Source: Micromonospora parva
GTDB lineage: Bacteria > Actinomycetota > Actinomycetes > Mycobacteriales > Micromonosporaceae
Length of the DNA: 34,184 nt
NCBI RefSeq assembly: GCF_000718515.1
Contig: NZ_JNZS01000042.1
Span: 1-34,184 of the forward strand
Direction of reading: 5' to 3'
How positions within the stretch are numbered: position 1 is the first letter of the stretch; each line of letters begins with the position of its first letter. The notes below the pieces were generated by a model. It saw nothing but the letters and a program-made list of their open reading frames with translations, had not been told where the DNA came from and did no database searches. The translations under genes were made by a program, and so were the position numbers. Shown here piece after piece: positions 15,841 through 23,976 of the stretch.

Positions 15841-15872
15841 ACCGGCCGGGCGCGGGTCCGCGCCCGGCCGGT
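15841..15872. terminator. Terminator hairpin between TerC and the NlpC/P60 gene
   Basis: ACCGGCCGGGCGCG at 15841-15854 pairs perfectly with 15859-15872, a 14-bp stem with a four-base loop. It lies between two convergent genes and can act in both directions; short T-rich tails are absent. Confidence 0.7.
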
Positions 15873-15883
15873 CGAAACACGCT

Positions 15884-16807
15884 CTAGACCCGGTGCGCGC
15901 CCACCAGCGTCGCGGTCCGGTCTTCCGGTAGGGGTTCCTCGATGACCCGCCGCCGCCGGTAGCAGGCGTGCAGCATCCGGCGTTGCCCGCCGTCGCCGGG
16001 CGTCGCGGTGACGATGCCGATGTGGTGGATCTTGCGGCCGGGTCGGGCGAAGAAGTAGAGGTCGCCGGGGCGTTCCGCGCCCAGCGGCACCGGGGTGGTG
16101 GCGGCGGCCTGGTCGTCGGCGTCGCGGGGCAGCAGCACCCCGAACCGCCGCCAGGCCAGATGCACCAGCCCTGAGCAGTCGATGCCGTGCGCGGACAGGC
16201 CGCCCCAGATGTAGACCACGTCCAGCAGTCGCTGTGCCACCGCGAGCGCCTGCTCGGCGTTCGGCGGCGCGGCCGACGCCGCGACCAGGTGCTCGTCGGG
16301 CAGCCAGAGCGGCGTGGACCGGCCGGGGACGTGCACCGGCCGCCAGTCGTCGCGCACGGGGCCGGCCGGGACGAGGCGGGTGCCGACGACGACGCCGGGC
16401 AGCGCCACCGGCCCGTTCGGGGCGGTGTGCAGCCCGGTGACGGTGGCGTCCACCACCAGTGGGTCACCGGTGCCGGTGTGGGCTGGGTCGACTGTGGTCA
16501 GTTGGTCGGTGGGGAGCCAGCCCGGGTAGCCGCGGGGGTCCAGCTTGGCCGCTGGTTGTTCGACGGCGACGACCCGCGCCCAGCCGTCCGGGCGCAGCTC
16601 GCTGACGAGGACCCGCTCGCCGAGCAGGAGTTGGCTCAGCACGCAGTCGCCCACCTGCTGGTCGGTGTCGAGTCCGGAGACCCAGGTCAGGATGTCGGCG
16701 CCAGCGGTCAGCGCGGGGCGGTCGACCGGGCGGACCGCCTCGGGGGAGGTCCACAGCGTCGCCACGGCGACCCGGACGAGGGCCTCGCGGCCCGGTTGCA
16801 GCTGCAC
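15884..16807 (-). CDS. NlpC/P60 cell-wall peptide peptidase (YkfC-like)
   Basis: A 307-residue protein with no signal peptide or membrane helix. The first two thirds hold two SH3-like barrels (VRVAVATLWTSPEAVRPVD..., GWARVVAVEQPA, LHTAPNGPVALPG, PLWLPDEHLV). The C-terminal C40 domain has YIWGGLSAHGIDCSGLVHLAWRRFG with the catalytic Cys, then GDLYFFA, HHIGIV with the catalytic His, and RMLHA with the third polar residue. The layout and cytoplasmic location match YkfC, a gamma-D-glutamyl dipeptidyl-peptidase that trims murein peptides to L-Ala-D-Glu. A GGGAG five bases before the GTG at 16807 supports the start. It lies 60 bp after the epimerase gene that would use its product. Confidence 0.88.
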   Translation of the reverse strand: MQLQPGREALVRVAVATLWTSPEAVRPVDRPALTAGADILTWVSGLDTDQQVGDCVLSQLLLGERVLVSELRPDGWARVVAVEQPAAKLDPRGYPGWLPTDQLTTVDPAHTGTGDPLVVDATVTGLHTAPNGPVALPGVVVGTRLVPAGPVRDDWRPVHVPGRSTPLWLPDEHLVAASAAPPNAEQALAVAQRLLDVVYIWGGLSAHGIDCSGLVHLAWRRFGVLLPRDADDQAAATTPVPLGAERPGDLYFFARPGRKIHHIGIVTATPGDGGQRRMLHACYRRRRVIEEPLPEDRTATLVGAHRV

Positions 16808-16867
16808 GTCAACTCCCAGATCGCGTCGGCTGTCCCGGGGAAACCCTATGAAAGAAACCGACCACCA

Positions 16868-17965
16868 TCAACCGCGATGCTGCACTTTTGCTTCAGTCAG
16901 GCCGGAGATGCCCAGGCCAGGGGCGTCCGGCAGCACCACGCTCGCGCCGTCGTAGCGAATGCCACCCTGCACCGGTGACCAGGCCAGCCACCAGGCGGCG
17001 TCCAGGTCGGCGACCGCTGTGGTGCCGTACGCGGCCACCAGGCTCGCCGCCGCCCCGATGCCGACCTGGCTCTCCATCATCGAGCCCACCACCGTGCCGA
17101 GACCGTGCGCGGTGGCCAGCTCGAGCAGGGTGCGCGCCGGGTGCAACCCACCGCACTTGGCCAGCTTGACGTTGACCAGGTCGGCGGCGCGGCGGCGGAT
17201 CACCTCCACCAGGTCACGGACCCCGAACACCGCCTCGTCGGCCAGGATCGGCACGGACACCCGGTCACTGACCCAGGCCAGCCCATCCAGGTCCCAGCGG
17301 ACCACCGGCTGCTCGACCAGCTCCACGTCGAGCCCCGCGTCCTCGATGCCGCGGATCACCCGGACCGCCTCCCGGGGCGTCCAGCCCTGGTTGGCGTCCA
17401 ACCGGATCCGGATGCTGGGGCCGACGGCCGCCCGTACCGCCCGCACCCGGTCCAGGTCACCGGCCGCGTCGGTGCCGACCTTCAGCTTGAGCACACCGAA
17501 GCCGTCACCCTGTCGCTGCCGCGCCGCGGCCGCCAGGTCCACCGCGTCGCCCGCCGCCAGCGTCACGTCCGTCGGGACCCGCAGCGAGGTGCCCCCGAGC
17601 AACCGCACCAGGGGTACGCCCAGCCGCCGCGCGGCGAGGTCGTGCAGGGCGACGTCGACAGCGGCCTTCGCCGCCTCGTTGCCGACCACCGCGCGCTGCA
17701 CCTCGGCGCACCGGGTCACCAGGTCGTCCGGGTCACTGCCGATCAGCTGTGGGCCGAGCAACTCGCGGACGCACGCCTGTGCGCCGGCAACCGACGCGCC
17801 GGTGACCTGCCAGACCTGGGGCGCCTCGCCGAAGCCGGACCGGCCGTCGCTGTCGACGAGTTCGACGACCAGCGTGTCCACTGTGGTGGTACGGCGCAGG
17901 GCGGTGACGAACGGGGTGTGTAAGGGGGCGGAAACCCGGTGGGTGCGTACCGCCGAGATCGTCAT
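16868..17965 (-). CDS. L-Ala-D/L-Glu (dipeptide) epimerase, enolase superfamily
   Basis: A 365-residue member of the muconate-lactonizing-enzyme branch of the enolase superfamily. It would epimerise the Glu of L-Ala-D-Glu so that peptidases can use the recycled dipeptide. From the ATG at 17965, the catalytic set is K160-x-K162 (LKLKVG), metal ligands D190 (LDANQGW), E218 (LVEQP) and D243 (LADEAVF), and the second base K267 (NVKLAKCGG); SMMES and a C-terminal DLDAAWWL stretch fit dipeptide epimerases. A GTG nine bases upstream is the alternative start. A TAGAGT box seven bases before the ATG points to a leaderless mRNA. It is upstream of, and probably co-transcribed with, the YkfC-like peptidase. 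Confidence 0.9.
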   Translation of the reverse strand: MTISAVRTHRVSAPLHTPFVTALRRTTTVDTLVVELVDSDGRSGFGEAPQVWQVTGASVAGAQACVRELLGPQLIGSDPDDLVTRCAEVQRAVVGNEAAKAAVDVALHDLAARRLGVPLVRLLGGTSLRVPTDVTLAAGDAVDLAAAARQRQGDGFGVLKLKVGTDAAGDLDRVRAVRAAVGPSIRIRLDANQGWTPREAVRVIRGIEDAGLDVELVEQPVVRWDLDGLAWVSDRVSVPILADEAVFGVRDLVEVIRRRAADLVNVKLAKCGGLHPARTLLELATAHGLGTVVGSMMESQVGIGAAASLVAAYGTTAVADLDAAWWLAWSPVQGGIRYDGASVVLPDAPGLGISGLTEAKVQHRG

Positions 17966-17972
17966 GTGGGGC

Positions 17973-17978
17973 ACTCTA
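17973..17978 (-). promoter_or_regulatory. Leaderless -10 box of the epimerase operon
   Basis: Minus-strand TAGAGT followed by seven bases and the ATG at 17965. The position decides for the ATG over the GTG at 17974, which the -10 box nearly overlaps. The divergent phosphatase gene starts 45 bp away. Confidence 0.55.
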
Positions 17979-18009
17979 TATGCAGGTTCACGGCGGGAGG
18001 GGAGACCGG

Positions 18010-18807
18010 ATGACCGGGCAGGGCTGGGAGTTGGTGGGTGCGCCGAACGCGCGTGACCTGGGCGGCCTCGTCGGCGCGGACGGGCGGCGGGTTCGGGTCG
18101 GCCAGTTGATCCGCACTCCGGCGCTGGGTCGGCTCACCGACGAGGACCTGCCGGTGCTGGCGAAGCTGGGGCCGGCGTGCGTGCTGGATCTGCGCGACAC
18201 CACGGAGATCTCGGTCGCCCCGGCGGACCGGCTCGCCGGTGAGCCACGGGTGGTGCGGCTGCCGGTGCACGATGCGGAGCACCCGGTCTTCACGTACGTC
18301 TCGGCGGTGCTGCTCGGCCACGACCTGAACGCGTACGCGGAGCTGGCCCGGCAGGGCACGGCCGGGGCGATGGCGGCGATCTACCGCTGGTTCGTCACGG
18401 GTGAGTCGGCGCGGGTCGGTTTCGCCGAGGCGGTACGCCTGGCGGCGCGACCGGAGAACCTGCCGCTGGTCTACCACTGCTCGGCCGGCAAGGACCGCAC
18501 CGGTTGGCTCACCGTCGTCCTGTTGACGGCGCTCGGGGTGGACGAGGCGGCGATCCGTGCCGACTACCTGCGCAACAACGAGCTGACCGACAGCCTGCGG
18601 GCGGTGATCGTCGAGGCGATGCGGCGGCGGAACCCCGAGCTGGACGTGGACGCGGTGCTGCCCGTGCTGGAGGTCCGCGCCGAGTACCTCGACGCCGGTT
18701 ACGCCGAGGTGCGTCGGGTGCACGGCTCGTTCGACGCGTACCTGCGTGACGGGTTGGGGCTCACCGACTCCGACCTCACCGCGCTGCGGGCGCAGCTGCT
18801 GGAGTGA
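18010..18807 (+). CDS. Tyrosine-protein phosphatase (IphP/Y_phosphatase3 type)
   Basis: A 265-residue phosphatase. It begins WELVGAPNARDLGGL, the AYRVEEL-like opening of the family, has VLDLRDTTEI near 58-67, and the catalytic loop HCSAGKDRTG with Cys157 and Arg163 (C-x5-R). The general acid is probably Asp within LPVHDAEH near 88. A C-terminal helical region (YLRNNELTDSLR, EYLDAGYAEV) follows. Members of this family act on phosphotyrosine proteins or on phosphoinositides, and the substrate here is unknown. The ATG at 18010 has a GGGAGGGGAG ribosome binding site. The 3' end overlaps the convergent lysoplasmalogenase gene by 32 bases. Confidence 0.9.
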   Translation: MTGQGWELVGAPNARDLGGLVGADGRRVRVGQLIRTPALGRLTDEDLPVLAKLGPACVLDLRDTTEISVAPADRLAGEPRVVRLPVHDAEHPVFTYVSAVLLGHDLNAYAELARQGTAGAMAAIYRWFVTGESARVGFAEAVRLAARPENLPLVYHCSAGKDRTGWLTVVLLTALGVDEAAIRADYLRNNELTDSLRAVIVEAMRRRNPELDVDAVLPVLEVRAEYLDAGYAEVRRVHGSFDAYLRDGLGLTDSDLTALRAQLLE

Positions 18808-19477
18808 CAGCTGAGCCGGGCGGTGTGCTGGCGCGGGCGACCCAACCGGTGACGATCAGTGCCTGGCCGGCGGCGTAGCTCGCCATGATCAGCACCGGCG
18901 CGCCGGGTGGTTGGGCCACCTCGGCCACCCCGGCGGCGATCAGCAGGTCGGAGCCGAGGAAGAGCGCGGCGCCGAGACCGACCCGCCAACCCTGGGTGGT
19001 GGCGGTGGTGGCCATGGCGGCCAGCGCGATCGCGTACCCGGCCACCGGTATGGCCAGCCCGACGTCGGTCAGGCCCGCCCACATCCAGGCCAGGGCGACG
19101 ACGGTCAGCAGCGCGTACACCAGGGGGACGGCGACCAGCGGCGGCCGGCGCAGCGCGGTCGCGGCACCGTGGCTGGTGAAGGCCGCGAGGTAGCAGAGGT
19201 GCGTGCCGAGGAAGCAGGCCATGCCGGCGACGAACCAGCCGGTGCCGTCGATCATGAGGGCGATGTCGCCGCCGGTGGCGAAGGCCAACGCGGCGAGCAG
19301 CAGCCGGTCCGGTCGGGCTCCGCGTTCGGCGCTGGCCCGCCACAGGTACGCGGCCAGCAATGGCATCAGCAGCGGCTTGGTGAGCAGGAGGGCCGTGCCG
19401 CCGCCGGTGGCGTTGGCGAGCAGGTTCGCTGCCGTCACGACGAGGAAGGCGATCAGCACGGTGCGACTGCGGGGCAT
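18776..19477 (-). CDS. Lysoplasmalogenase family (YhhN/TMEM86) membrane protein
   Basis: A 233-residue protein with about eight hydrophobic helices. The family pattern is visible: TKPLLMPLLAAYLW near 33-46, LLLAALAFATGGDIALM near 59-75, FLGTHLCYLAAF near 88-99, and ALFLGSDLLIAAG near 173-185. In animals TMEM86 cleaves vinyl ether lysophospholipids; in bacteria the activity is only partly shown. The conserved Asp residues in the GGD and GSD helices are kept. It lies 77 bp downstream of the serine hydrolase on the same strand, so an operon is possible. A GGAG eight bases upstream supports the start. Its last 32 bases overlap the phosphatase gene antisense. Confidence 0.88.
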   Translation of the reverse strand: MPRSRTVLIAFLVVTAANLLANATGGGTALLLTKPLLMPLLAAYLWRASAERGARPDRLLLAALAFATGGDIALMIDGTGWFVAGMACFLGTHLCYLAAFTSHGAATALRRPPLVAVPLVYALLTVVALAWMWAGLTDVGLAIPVAGYAIALAAMATTATTQGWRVGLGAALFLGSDLLIAAGVAEVAQPPGAPVLIMASYAAGQALIVTGWVARASTPPGSAVTPAAAPAAR

Positions 19478-19554
19478 CGGCGGCTCCGGGGTGGGGGGTG
19501 CGAGCAGCCTAGCCGCAGTCGGCGGGTGTCGGTGCCGGCGCGGTGGGTGCCGGG

Positions 19555-20406
19555 TCAGAGGTGGTGGCGGGCGGCCCAGACCTGCGCCGAGATGTGGGCG
19601 AGCAGCAGGCAGGCGTCATCCTCCACCTGGTCGTCGCCGTCGGCCAGGTCGGTGGTGGTGCAGACGGCGATCACGTACGGCGGTGCGTCGTCGGGCAGGA
19701 CCACGCCGGCGCCGTGGCGGACGCCGCGTACCCAACCGTTCTTGTGCGCGATGCGGGTGCCCTCGGGCAGGCCGGCGGCGAGGTCCTCGCGGTGTTCCTG
19801 GGCGAGCAGGACGTCCAGCATGGTGGCGCACGCGGCCGGGGAGGCGAGTGGGCCGGGGGTGGTGGCGCCGATGGCCAGCGCGCCGAGCAGGGCGGCCAGG
19901 TCGGCGGCGGTGACCGTGTTGGTGATGCCGGCGTCGCGGGCGGCGAAGTCCTCGATGCCCCGTCCGGTGACGCTGGTGCGGGCGCCGGCGAGCGCCCAGA
20001 CCTCGGCGACCGCAGGCAGCCCGACGTGCCCGAGCACGAGGTTGGTGGCGAGGTTGCTGGAGCGCACGATCATCCGGTCGGCCAGCCAGCGTAGCGACGC
20101 GGTGGCGCCGATGCGGTCCCAGACCGCGTCGTCATTGTCGTAGGGCTGGGCGCAGGCGAACCGGGGTGCGCCGGGCTGGGCGGAGTCGAAGTCGTTGACG
20201 ACCGGGACCGGGGCGTCCAGGTCCAGGGTGCCGGCTTCGGCGGCCCGGTGCAGTGCGGCGAGCACCGCCACCTTCATGGTGCTCGCGGCGTAGTGGGCGG
20301 CGTTCGCGTGGCGGGTCCAGGTCGGCGGGGCGTCGAGGCGCCCCACGTACGCGGAGACGGTGCCGGGCACCCGGTCCAGGTGGGCGTCGAGATCATCCCA
20401 GGTCAT
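19555..20406 (-). CDS. Beta-lactamase-like serine hydrolase
   Basis: A 283-residue protein of the class A beta-lactamase / DD-peptidase fold. The active-site motifs are S42-T-M-K45 (SxxK), S116-S-N118 (in the place of SDN) and H-K222-N-G224 (in the place of KTG). The Glu166 loop of true class A enzymes (ExxLN) is not obvious. No signal peptide precedes the domain, so the protein looks cytoplasmic, unlike resistance enzymes. It could be a penicillin-recognising hydrolase, esterase or peptidase; antibiotic resistance should not be assumed. It lies after typA, separated from it by a strong terminator, and is followed by the lysoplasmalogenase gene. Confidence 0.85.
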   Translation of the reverse strand: MTWDDLDAHLDRVPGTVSAYVGRLDAPPTWTRHANAAHYAASTMKVAVLAALHRAAEAGTLDLDAPVPVVNDFDSAQPGAPRFACAQPYDNDDAVWDRIGATASLRWLADRMIVRSSNLATNLVLGHVGLPAVAEVWALAGARTSVTGRGIEDFAARDAGITNTVTAADLAALLGALAIGATTPGPLASPAACATMLDVLLAQEHREDLAAGLPEGTRIAHKNGWVRGVRHGAGVVLPDDAPPYVIAVCTTTDLADGDDQVEDDACLLLAHISAQVWAARHHL

Positions 20407-20458
20407 GCCGGTGACCGTAGCGGATCACGGGTGGGCGGACTCGCGTACCCGTCGGGGG

Positions 20459-20507
20459 AAAAAGACACCGGGCGCGCCGGCCGCAAGCGGCCGACACGCC
20501 CGGTGTC
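20459..20507 (-). terminator. typA intrinsic terminator
   Basis: GACACCGGGCG at 20464-20474 pairs perfectly with CGCCCGGTGTC at 20497-20507, with an inner GGCCGC/GCGGCC stem. Reading on the minus strand the hairpin is followed at once by TTTTT, a textbook Rho-independent terminator and unusual in this window, where most hairpins lack a T-run. Confidence 0.9.
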
Positions 20508-20520
20508 GGGTGCGGGTGGG

Positions 20521-22389
20521 TCAGCTGGCGTGCTTGCGGCGGGCGGCGGCGCGGCCCCGCTGCTGCTGGTCGAGCACCACCTTGCGGATGCGCACGGCGG
20601 TCGGGGTGACCTCGACGCACTCGTCCTCGCGGCAGAACTCCAGGGCCTGCTCCAGGGAGAGCTTGCGCGGCGGGATCAACTTCTCCGTCTCGTCGGAGGT
20701 GGACGCCCGCATGTTGGTGAGCTTCTTCTCCTTGGTGATGTTGACGTCCATGTCGTCGGAGCGGGAGTTCTCCCCGACGATCATGCCCTCGTACACCTCG
20801 GTGGTGGGCTCGACGAACAGCTGGCCGCGCTCCTGCAGGTTGATCATCGCGAAGGCGGTGACGGCGCCGGCCCGGTCGGCGACGAGCGAACCGTTGTTGC
20901 GGGTACGCAGCTCGCCGAACCACGGCTCGTAGGACTCGAAGACGTGGTGCAGGATGCCGGTGCCCCGGGTGTCGGTGAGGAACTCGGTGCGGAAGCCGAT
21001 CAGGCCGCGCGCCGGAACCAGCCACTCCATCCGGATCCAGCCGGTGCCGTGGTTGACCAGCTGCTCCATCCGGCCCTTGCGGGTGGCGAGGAGCTGGGTG
21101 ATCGCGCCGAGGTATTCCTCCGGGGCGTCGATGGTCAGGCGCTCGACCGGCTCGCAGGTCTTGCCGTCGATCTCCTTGGTGACCACCTGCGGCTTGCCGA
21201 CGGTCAGCTCGTAGCTCTCCCGGCGCATCTGCTCGACCAGGATGGCCAGCGCCAGCTCGCCGCGGCCCTGCACCTCCCAGGCGTCCGGTCGCTCGGTGGG
21301 CAGGACCCGCAGCGACACGTTGCCGATCAGTTCCTTGTCCAGGCGGTCCTTGACCATCCGGGCGGTGACCTTGGAGCCCTTGACCCGGCCGACCAGCGGC
21401 GAGGTGTTGGTGCCGATGGTCATCGAGATGGCCGGCTCGTCGACGGTGATCAGCGGCAGCGCGACCGGGTTCTCGACGTCGGCCAGCGTCTCACCGATCA
21501 TGATCTCCGGGATGCCGGCGACGGCGATGATGTCACCCGGCCCGGCGGTCTCGGCCGGCTTGCGCTCCAGGCCCTCGGTCATCAGCATCTCGGAGATGCG
21601 GACCCGCTGGGTGCTGCCGTCGGTGCGGCACCAGGCCACCGTCTGGCCCTTGCTGATGGTGCCCTGGCGGACCCGGCACAGCGCCAGTCGGCCGAGGAAG
21701 GGCGACGCGTCGAGGTTGGTGACGTGCGCCTGCAGCGGGGCGCCGTCCTCGTACGCGGGAGCCGGGATGGTGTCCAGCAGGGTGCGGAACAGCGGCTCCA
21801 GGGAGTCGCTGTCGTCGGGCACCGAGCCGTCGGCCGGCTGGGTCAGCGAGGCGATGCCGTCGCGGGCGCACGCGTAGACGATCGGGAAGTCGATCTGCTC
21901 CTCGTCGGCGTCCAGGTCGAGGAAGAGCTCGTAGGTGTCGTCCACGACCTCCTTGATCCGGGCGTCCGGACGGTCCACCTTGTTGATCACGAGGATGATC
22001 GGCATCCGGGCCCGCAGGGCCTTGCGCAGCACGAAACGGGTCTGCGGCAGCGGGCCCTCGCTGGCGTCGACGAGCAGCACCACACCGTCGACCATGGTCA
22101 GGCCGCGCTCCACCTCGCCACCGAAGTCGGCGTGGCCGGGGGTGTCGATGATGTTGATGGTGACCGGGTCGGAGCCGTCCGCCGGCAGGTACCGCACGCC
22201 GGTGTTCTTGGCCAGGATCGTGATGCCCTTTTCCCGCTCCAGGTCCCCGGAGTCCATCACCCGCTCGGTGTTCTCGCCGCGTGCGCCGTACGCGCCGGCC
22301 TGCCGCAACATGGCATCGACCAGGGTGGTCTTGCCGTGGTCGACGTGAGCGATGATGGCGACGTTGCGGAGGTCGGTGCGAAGCTGCAT
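20521..22389 (-). CDS. typA: Ribosome-associated GTPase TypA/BipA
   Basis: A 622-residue translational GTPase close to EF-G in layout. It binds the ribosome and supports 50S assembly and growth under stress. The G domain has AHVDHGKTTLVDAML (G1), IDTPGHADFGGEVER (G3), VINKVDRPDAR (G4) and a YACARDG segment (G5 region). Then come a beta-barrel domain, EF-G-like domains III and V (RGELALAILVEQMRRE..., PARGLIGFRTEFLTDTRGTG) and the TypA-specific C-terminal domain (ERGQLFVEPTTEVYEGMIVGENSR, LTNMRAS, LSLEQALEFCREDECVEVTP). The ATG at 22389 follows an AAGGA eight bases upstream; a longer frame up to 22560 lacks family sequence. A classic terminator lies 14 bases after the stop. Confidence 0.96.
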   Translation of the reverse strand: MQLRTDLRNVAIIAHVDHGKTTLVDAMLRQAGAYGARGENTERVMDSGDLEREKGITILAKNTGVRYLPADGSDPVTINIIDTPGHADFGGEVERGLTMVDGVVLLVDASEGPLPQTRFVLRKALRARMPIILVINKVDRPDARIKEVVDDTYELFLDLDADEEQIDFPIVYACARDGIASLTQPADGSVPDDSDSLEPLFRTLLDTIPAPAYEDGAPLQAHVTNLDASPFLGRLALCRVRQGTISKGQTVAWCRTDGSTQRVRISEMLMTEGLERKPAETAGPGDIIAVAGIPEIMIGETLADVENPVALPLITVDEPAISMTIGTNTSPLVGRVKGSKVTARMVKDRLDKELIGNVSLRVLPTERPDAWEVQGRGELALAILVEQMRRESYELTVGKPQVVTKEIDGKTCEPVERLTIDAPEEYLGAITQLLATRKGRMEQLVNHGTGWIRMEWLVPARGLIGFRTEFLTDTRGTGILHHVFESYEPWFGELRTRNNGSLVADRAGAVTAFAMINLQERGQLFVEPTTEVYEGMIVGENSRSDDMDVNITKEKKLTNMRASTSDETEKLIPPRKLSLEQALEFCREDECVEVTPTAVRIRKVVLDQQQRGRAAARRKHAS

Positions 22390-22522
22390 ACCCTCTATCC
22401 TTCCGCCTGCGCTCGCGCAGGCTGCGTCGGGGTCACCCCCAGGTGCCCCTGATCTATGGTGAAACCGCTGTGCCGGTGGTTCCCCCGGCTGGCATGCTGA
22501 CTCCCGTGTCCCGGGGGCCTGA

Positions 22523-23941
22523 GTGCACGACCTGCTGACCTGGGTGCAGGGTCTGCCCACCCTGTGGATCTACCTGGTCGCCGCGCTGATCGTGGCGGGC
22601 GAGACCGCGGTGATCTTCGGCCTGCTCGTGCCGGGTGAGGCTACCCTGCTGCTGGTCGGCTTCCTCACCTACAACGGTACCTTGCGGCTCGGGCCGGCGT
22701 TGCTCGCGATGATCGTCGCGGCGGTCCTCGGCGATGGGCTGGCCTTTCGCGCCGGACGGCGGTACGGCCCCCGACTGCGCGCCGGACTGGGGCACCGGGT
22801 CGGACCCGGCCGGTGGGCCCGCGCCGACGCCATGCTCGCCCGCCTCGGTGGGCGGGGGGTGTTCGCCGCCCGGTGGGTGGCTTTCGCCCGCACCCTGGTG
22901 CCTCGGCTGGCCGGTGCGGCCGGCATGCCGTACCGGCGGTTCGTCCTGTGGAACCTGGCCGGGGTGGTGACCTGGGTGGGTGGCTCGGTGCTGCTCGGCC
23001 ATCTCGCCGGTGAGTCGTACGACACGGTCTCCCGGCTGCTCGGCCGGGCCACCGGGGTGGCGTTCCTGCTGCTGGCCGGTCTGCTTGGGGTGGTGCTCGT
23101 CGGCCGGTGGCTGGGTCGTAACCCCGATCCGGTGCGTGCGCTGCTGTCCCGGGCGGGCGGGTTGCCCCCGGTGCGGTGGCTCACCGCCCGCTACGGGGTG
23201 CTGTTCTTCCTGGTGGCGATGCGGATCGGCCCGGCCTGGACACTGCTGCTCAATCTGGCTGCCGGCCTGCTGCTGCTCTTCGCCGCCGGGCTCGCCATCG
23301 CCGGTCTGCTCGCGGTGGCAGTCCGCAACTCCGGGCTTGCCGCACTGGATGGCGCCATCGCCGGGTGGTTCGCCGCCCGACGTACCCCGGACGCCGCCGA
23401 GGCCACGCTGATCGTGGTGTCGGTGGTGCGCGGGTCGGTGCTGATCCTCTTGGTGGCGCTGGTGGCGGCGGGACTGGCGTGGCGCAACCGGCCCTGGCGG
23501 GCGGATCTGCTCAGCGTGGTCGGCACTGTCGGCGCGTTCGTGCCGCTGGTGGTGCTGGCCGTGGTGGCCGAGCTGACCGGCCCGGACGGGGGCGCCCCGG
23601 GCGGCGGGGAGGTGGCTCCGCTGTCGACCCAGAGCGCCGTGGTCGCGGCGAGCTTCTGCACCCTGGCCTGGCTGGTGTCGCGCAGCGCCCGGTGGCCGGT
23701 GGCCGTGGCCGCCTGGACGGCCGCCGCGGCCGGGGTGCTGGGGATCGGCGGCGCGCGGCTCTACCTCGGCCTGGACACGGCGAGCGGGGCCGCGGCGGCG
23801 GTGCTGCTCGGGGTGCTCTGGACCGTGGTGTTCGTGGTCGCCTGGGCGACCCGGGACCGGGCGGTGGGGGAGCGAACGCCGCCGGTTGACCAGCCCCGGT
23901 CGCCGTCGCAGGGGCACCGCCGCCCGGTCGAGCCTTGTTAG
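22523..23941 (+). CDS. DedA protein fused to a degenerate PAP2-like domain
   Basis: A 472-residue polytopic membrane protein. Residues about 1-205 are a DedA/SNARE-associated domain: GETAVIFGLLVPGEATLLLVGFLTYNG, GDGLAFRAGRRYGPRL, and the re-entrant FARTLVPRLAGAAGMPYRRFVLWNLAGVVTWVG. DedA proteins act in lipid flipping and membrane homeostasis. From about 225 there is a PAP2-like membrane domain (LDGAIAGWFAARRTPDAAEA ... RLYLGLDTASGAAAAVLLG). DedA-PAP2 fusions are known, but here the phosphatase residues are lost: PSGH reads STQS near 368-371, and the last motif has Asp418 and Gly422 in place of His and Asp. The domain is probably catalytically dead. Divergent from typA. Confidence 0.85.
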   Translation: MHDLLTWVQGLPTLWIYLVAALIVAGETAVIFGLLVPGEATLLLVGFLTYNGTLRLGPALLAMIVAAVLGDGLAFRAGRRYGPRLRAGLGHRVGPGRWARADAMLARLGGRGVFAARWVAFARTLVPRLAGAAGMPYRRFVLWNLAGVVTWVGGSVLLGHLAGESYDTVSRLLGRATGVAFLLLAGLLGVVLVGRWLGRNPDPVRALLSRAGGLPPVRWLTARYGVLFFLVAMRIGPAWTLLLNLAAGLLLLFAAGLAIAGLLAVAVRNSGLAALDGAIAGWFAARRTPDAAEATLIVVSVVRGSVLILLVALVAAGLAWRNRPWRADLLSVVGTVGAFVPLVVLAVVAELTGPDGGAPGGGEVAPLSTQSAVVAASFCTLAWLVSRSARWPVAVAAWTAAAAGVLGIGGARLYLGLDTASGAAAAVLLGVLWTVVFVVAWATRDRAVGERTPPVDQPRSPSQGHRRPVEPC

Positions 23942-23976
23942 GGTGCGGCGACGGTCACACCGGGGGAGGCAACGGG

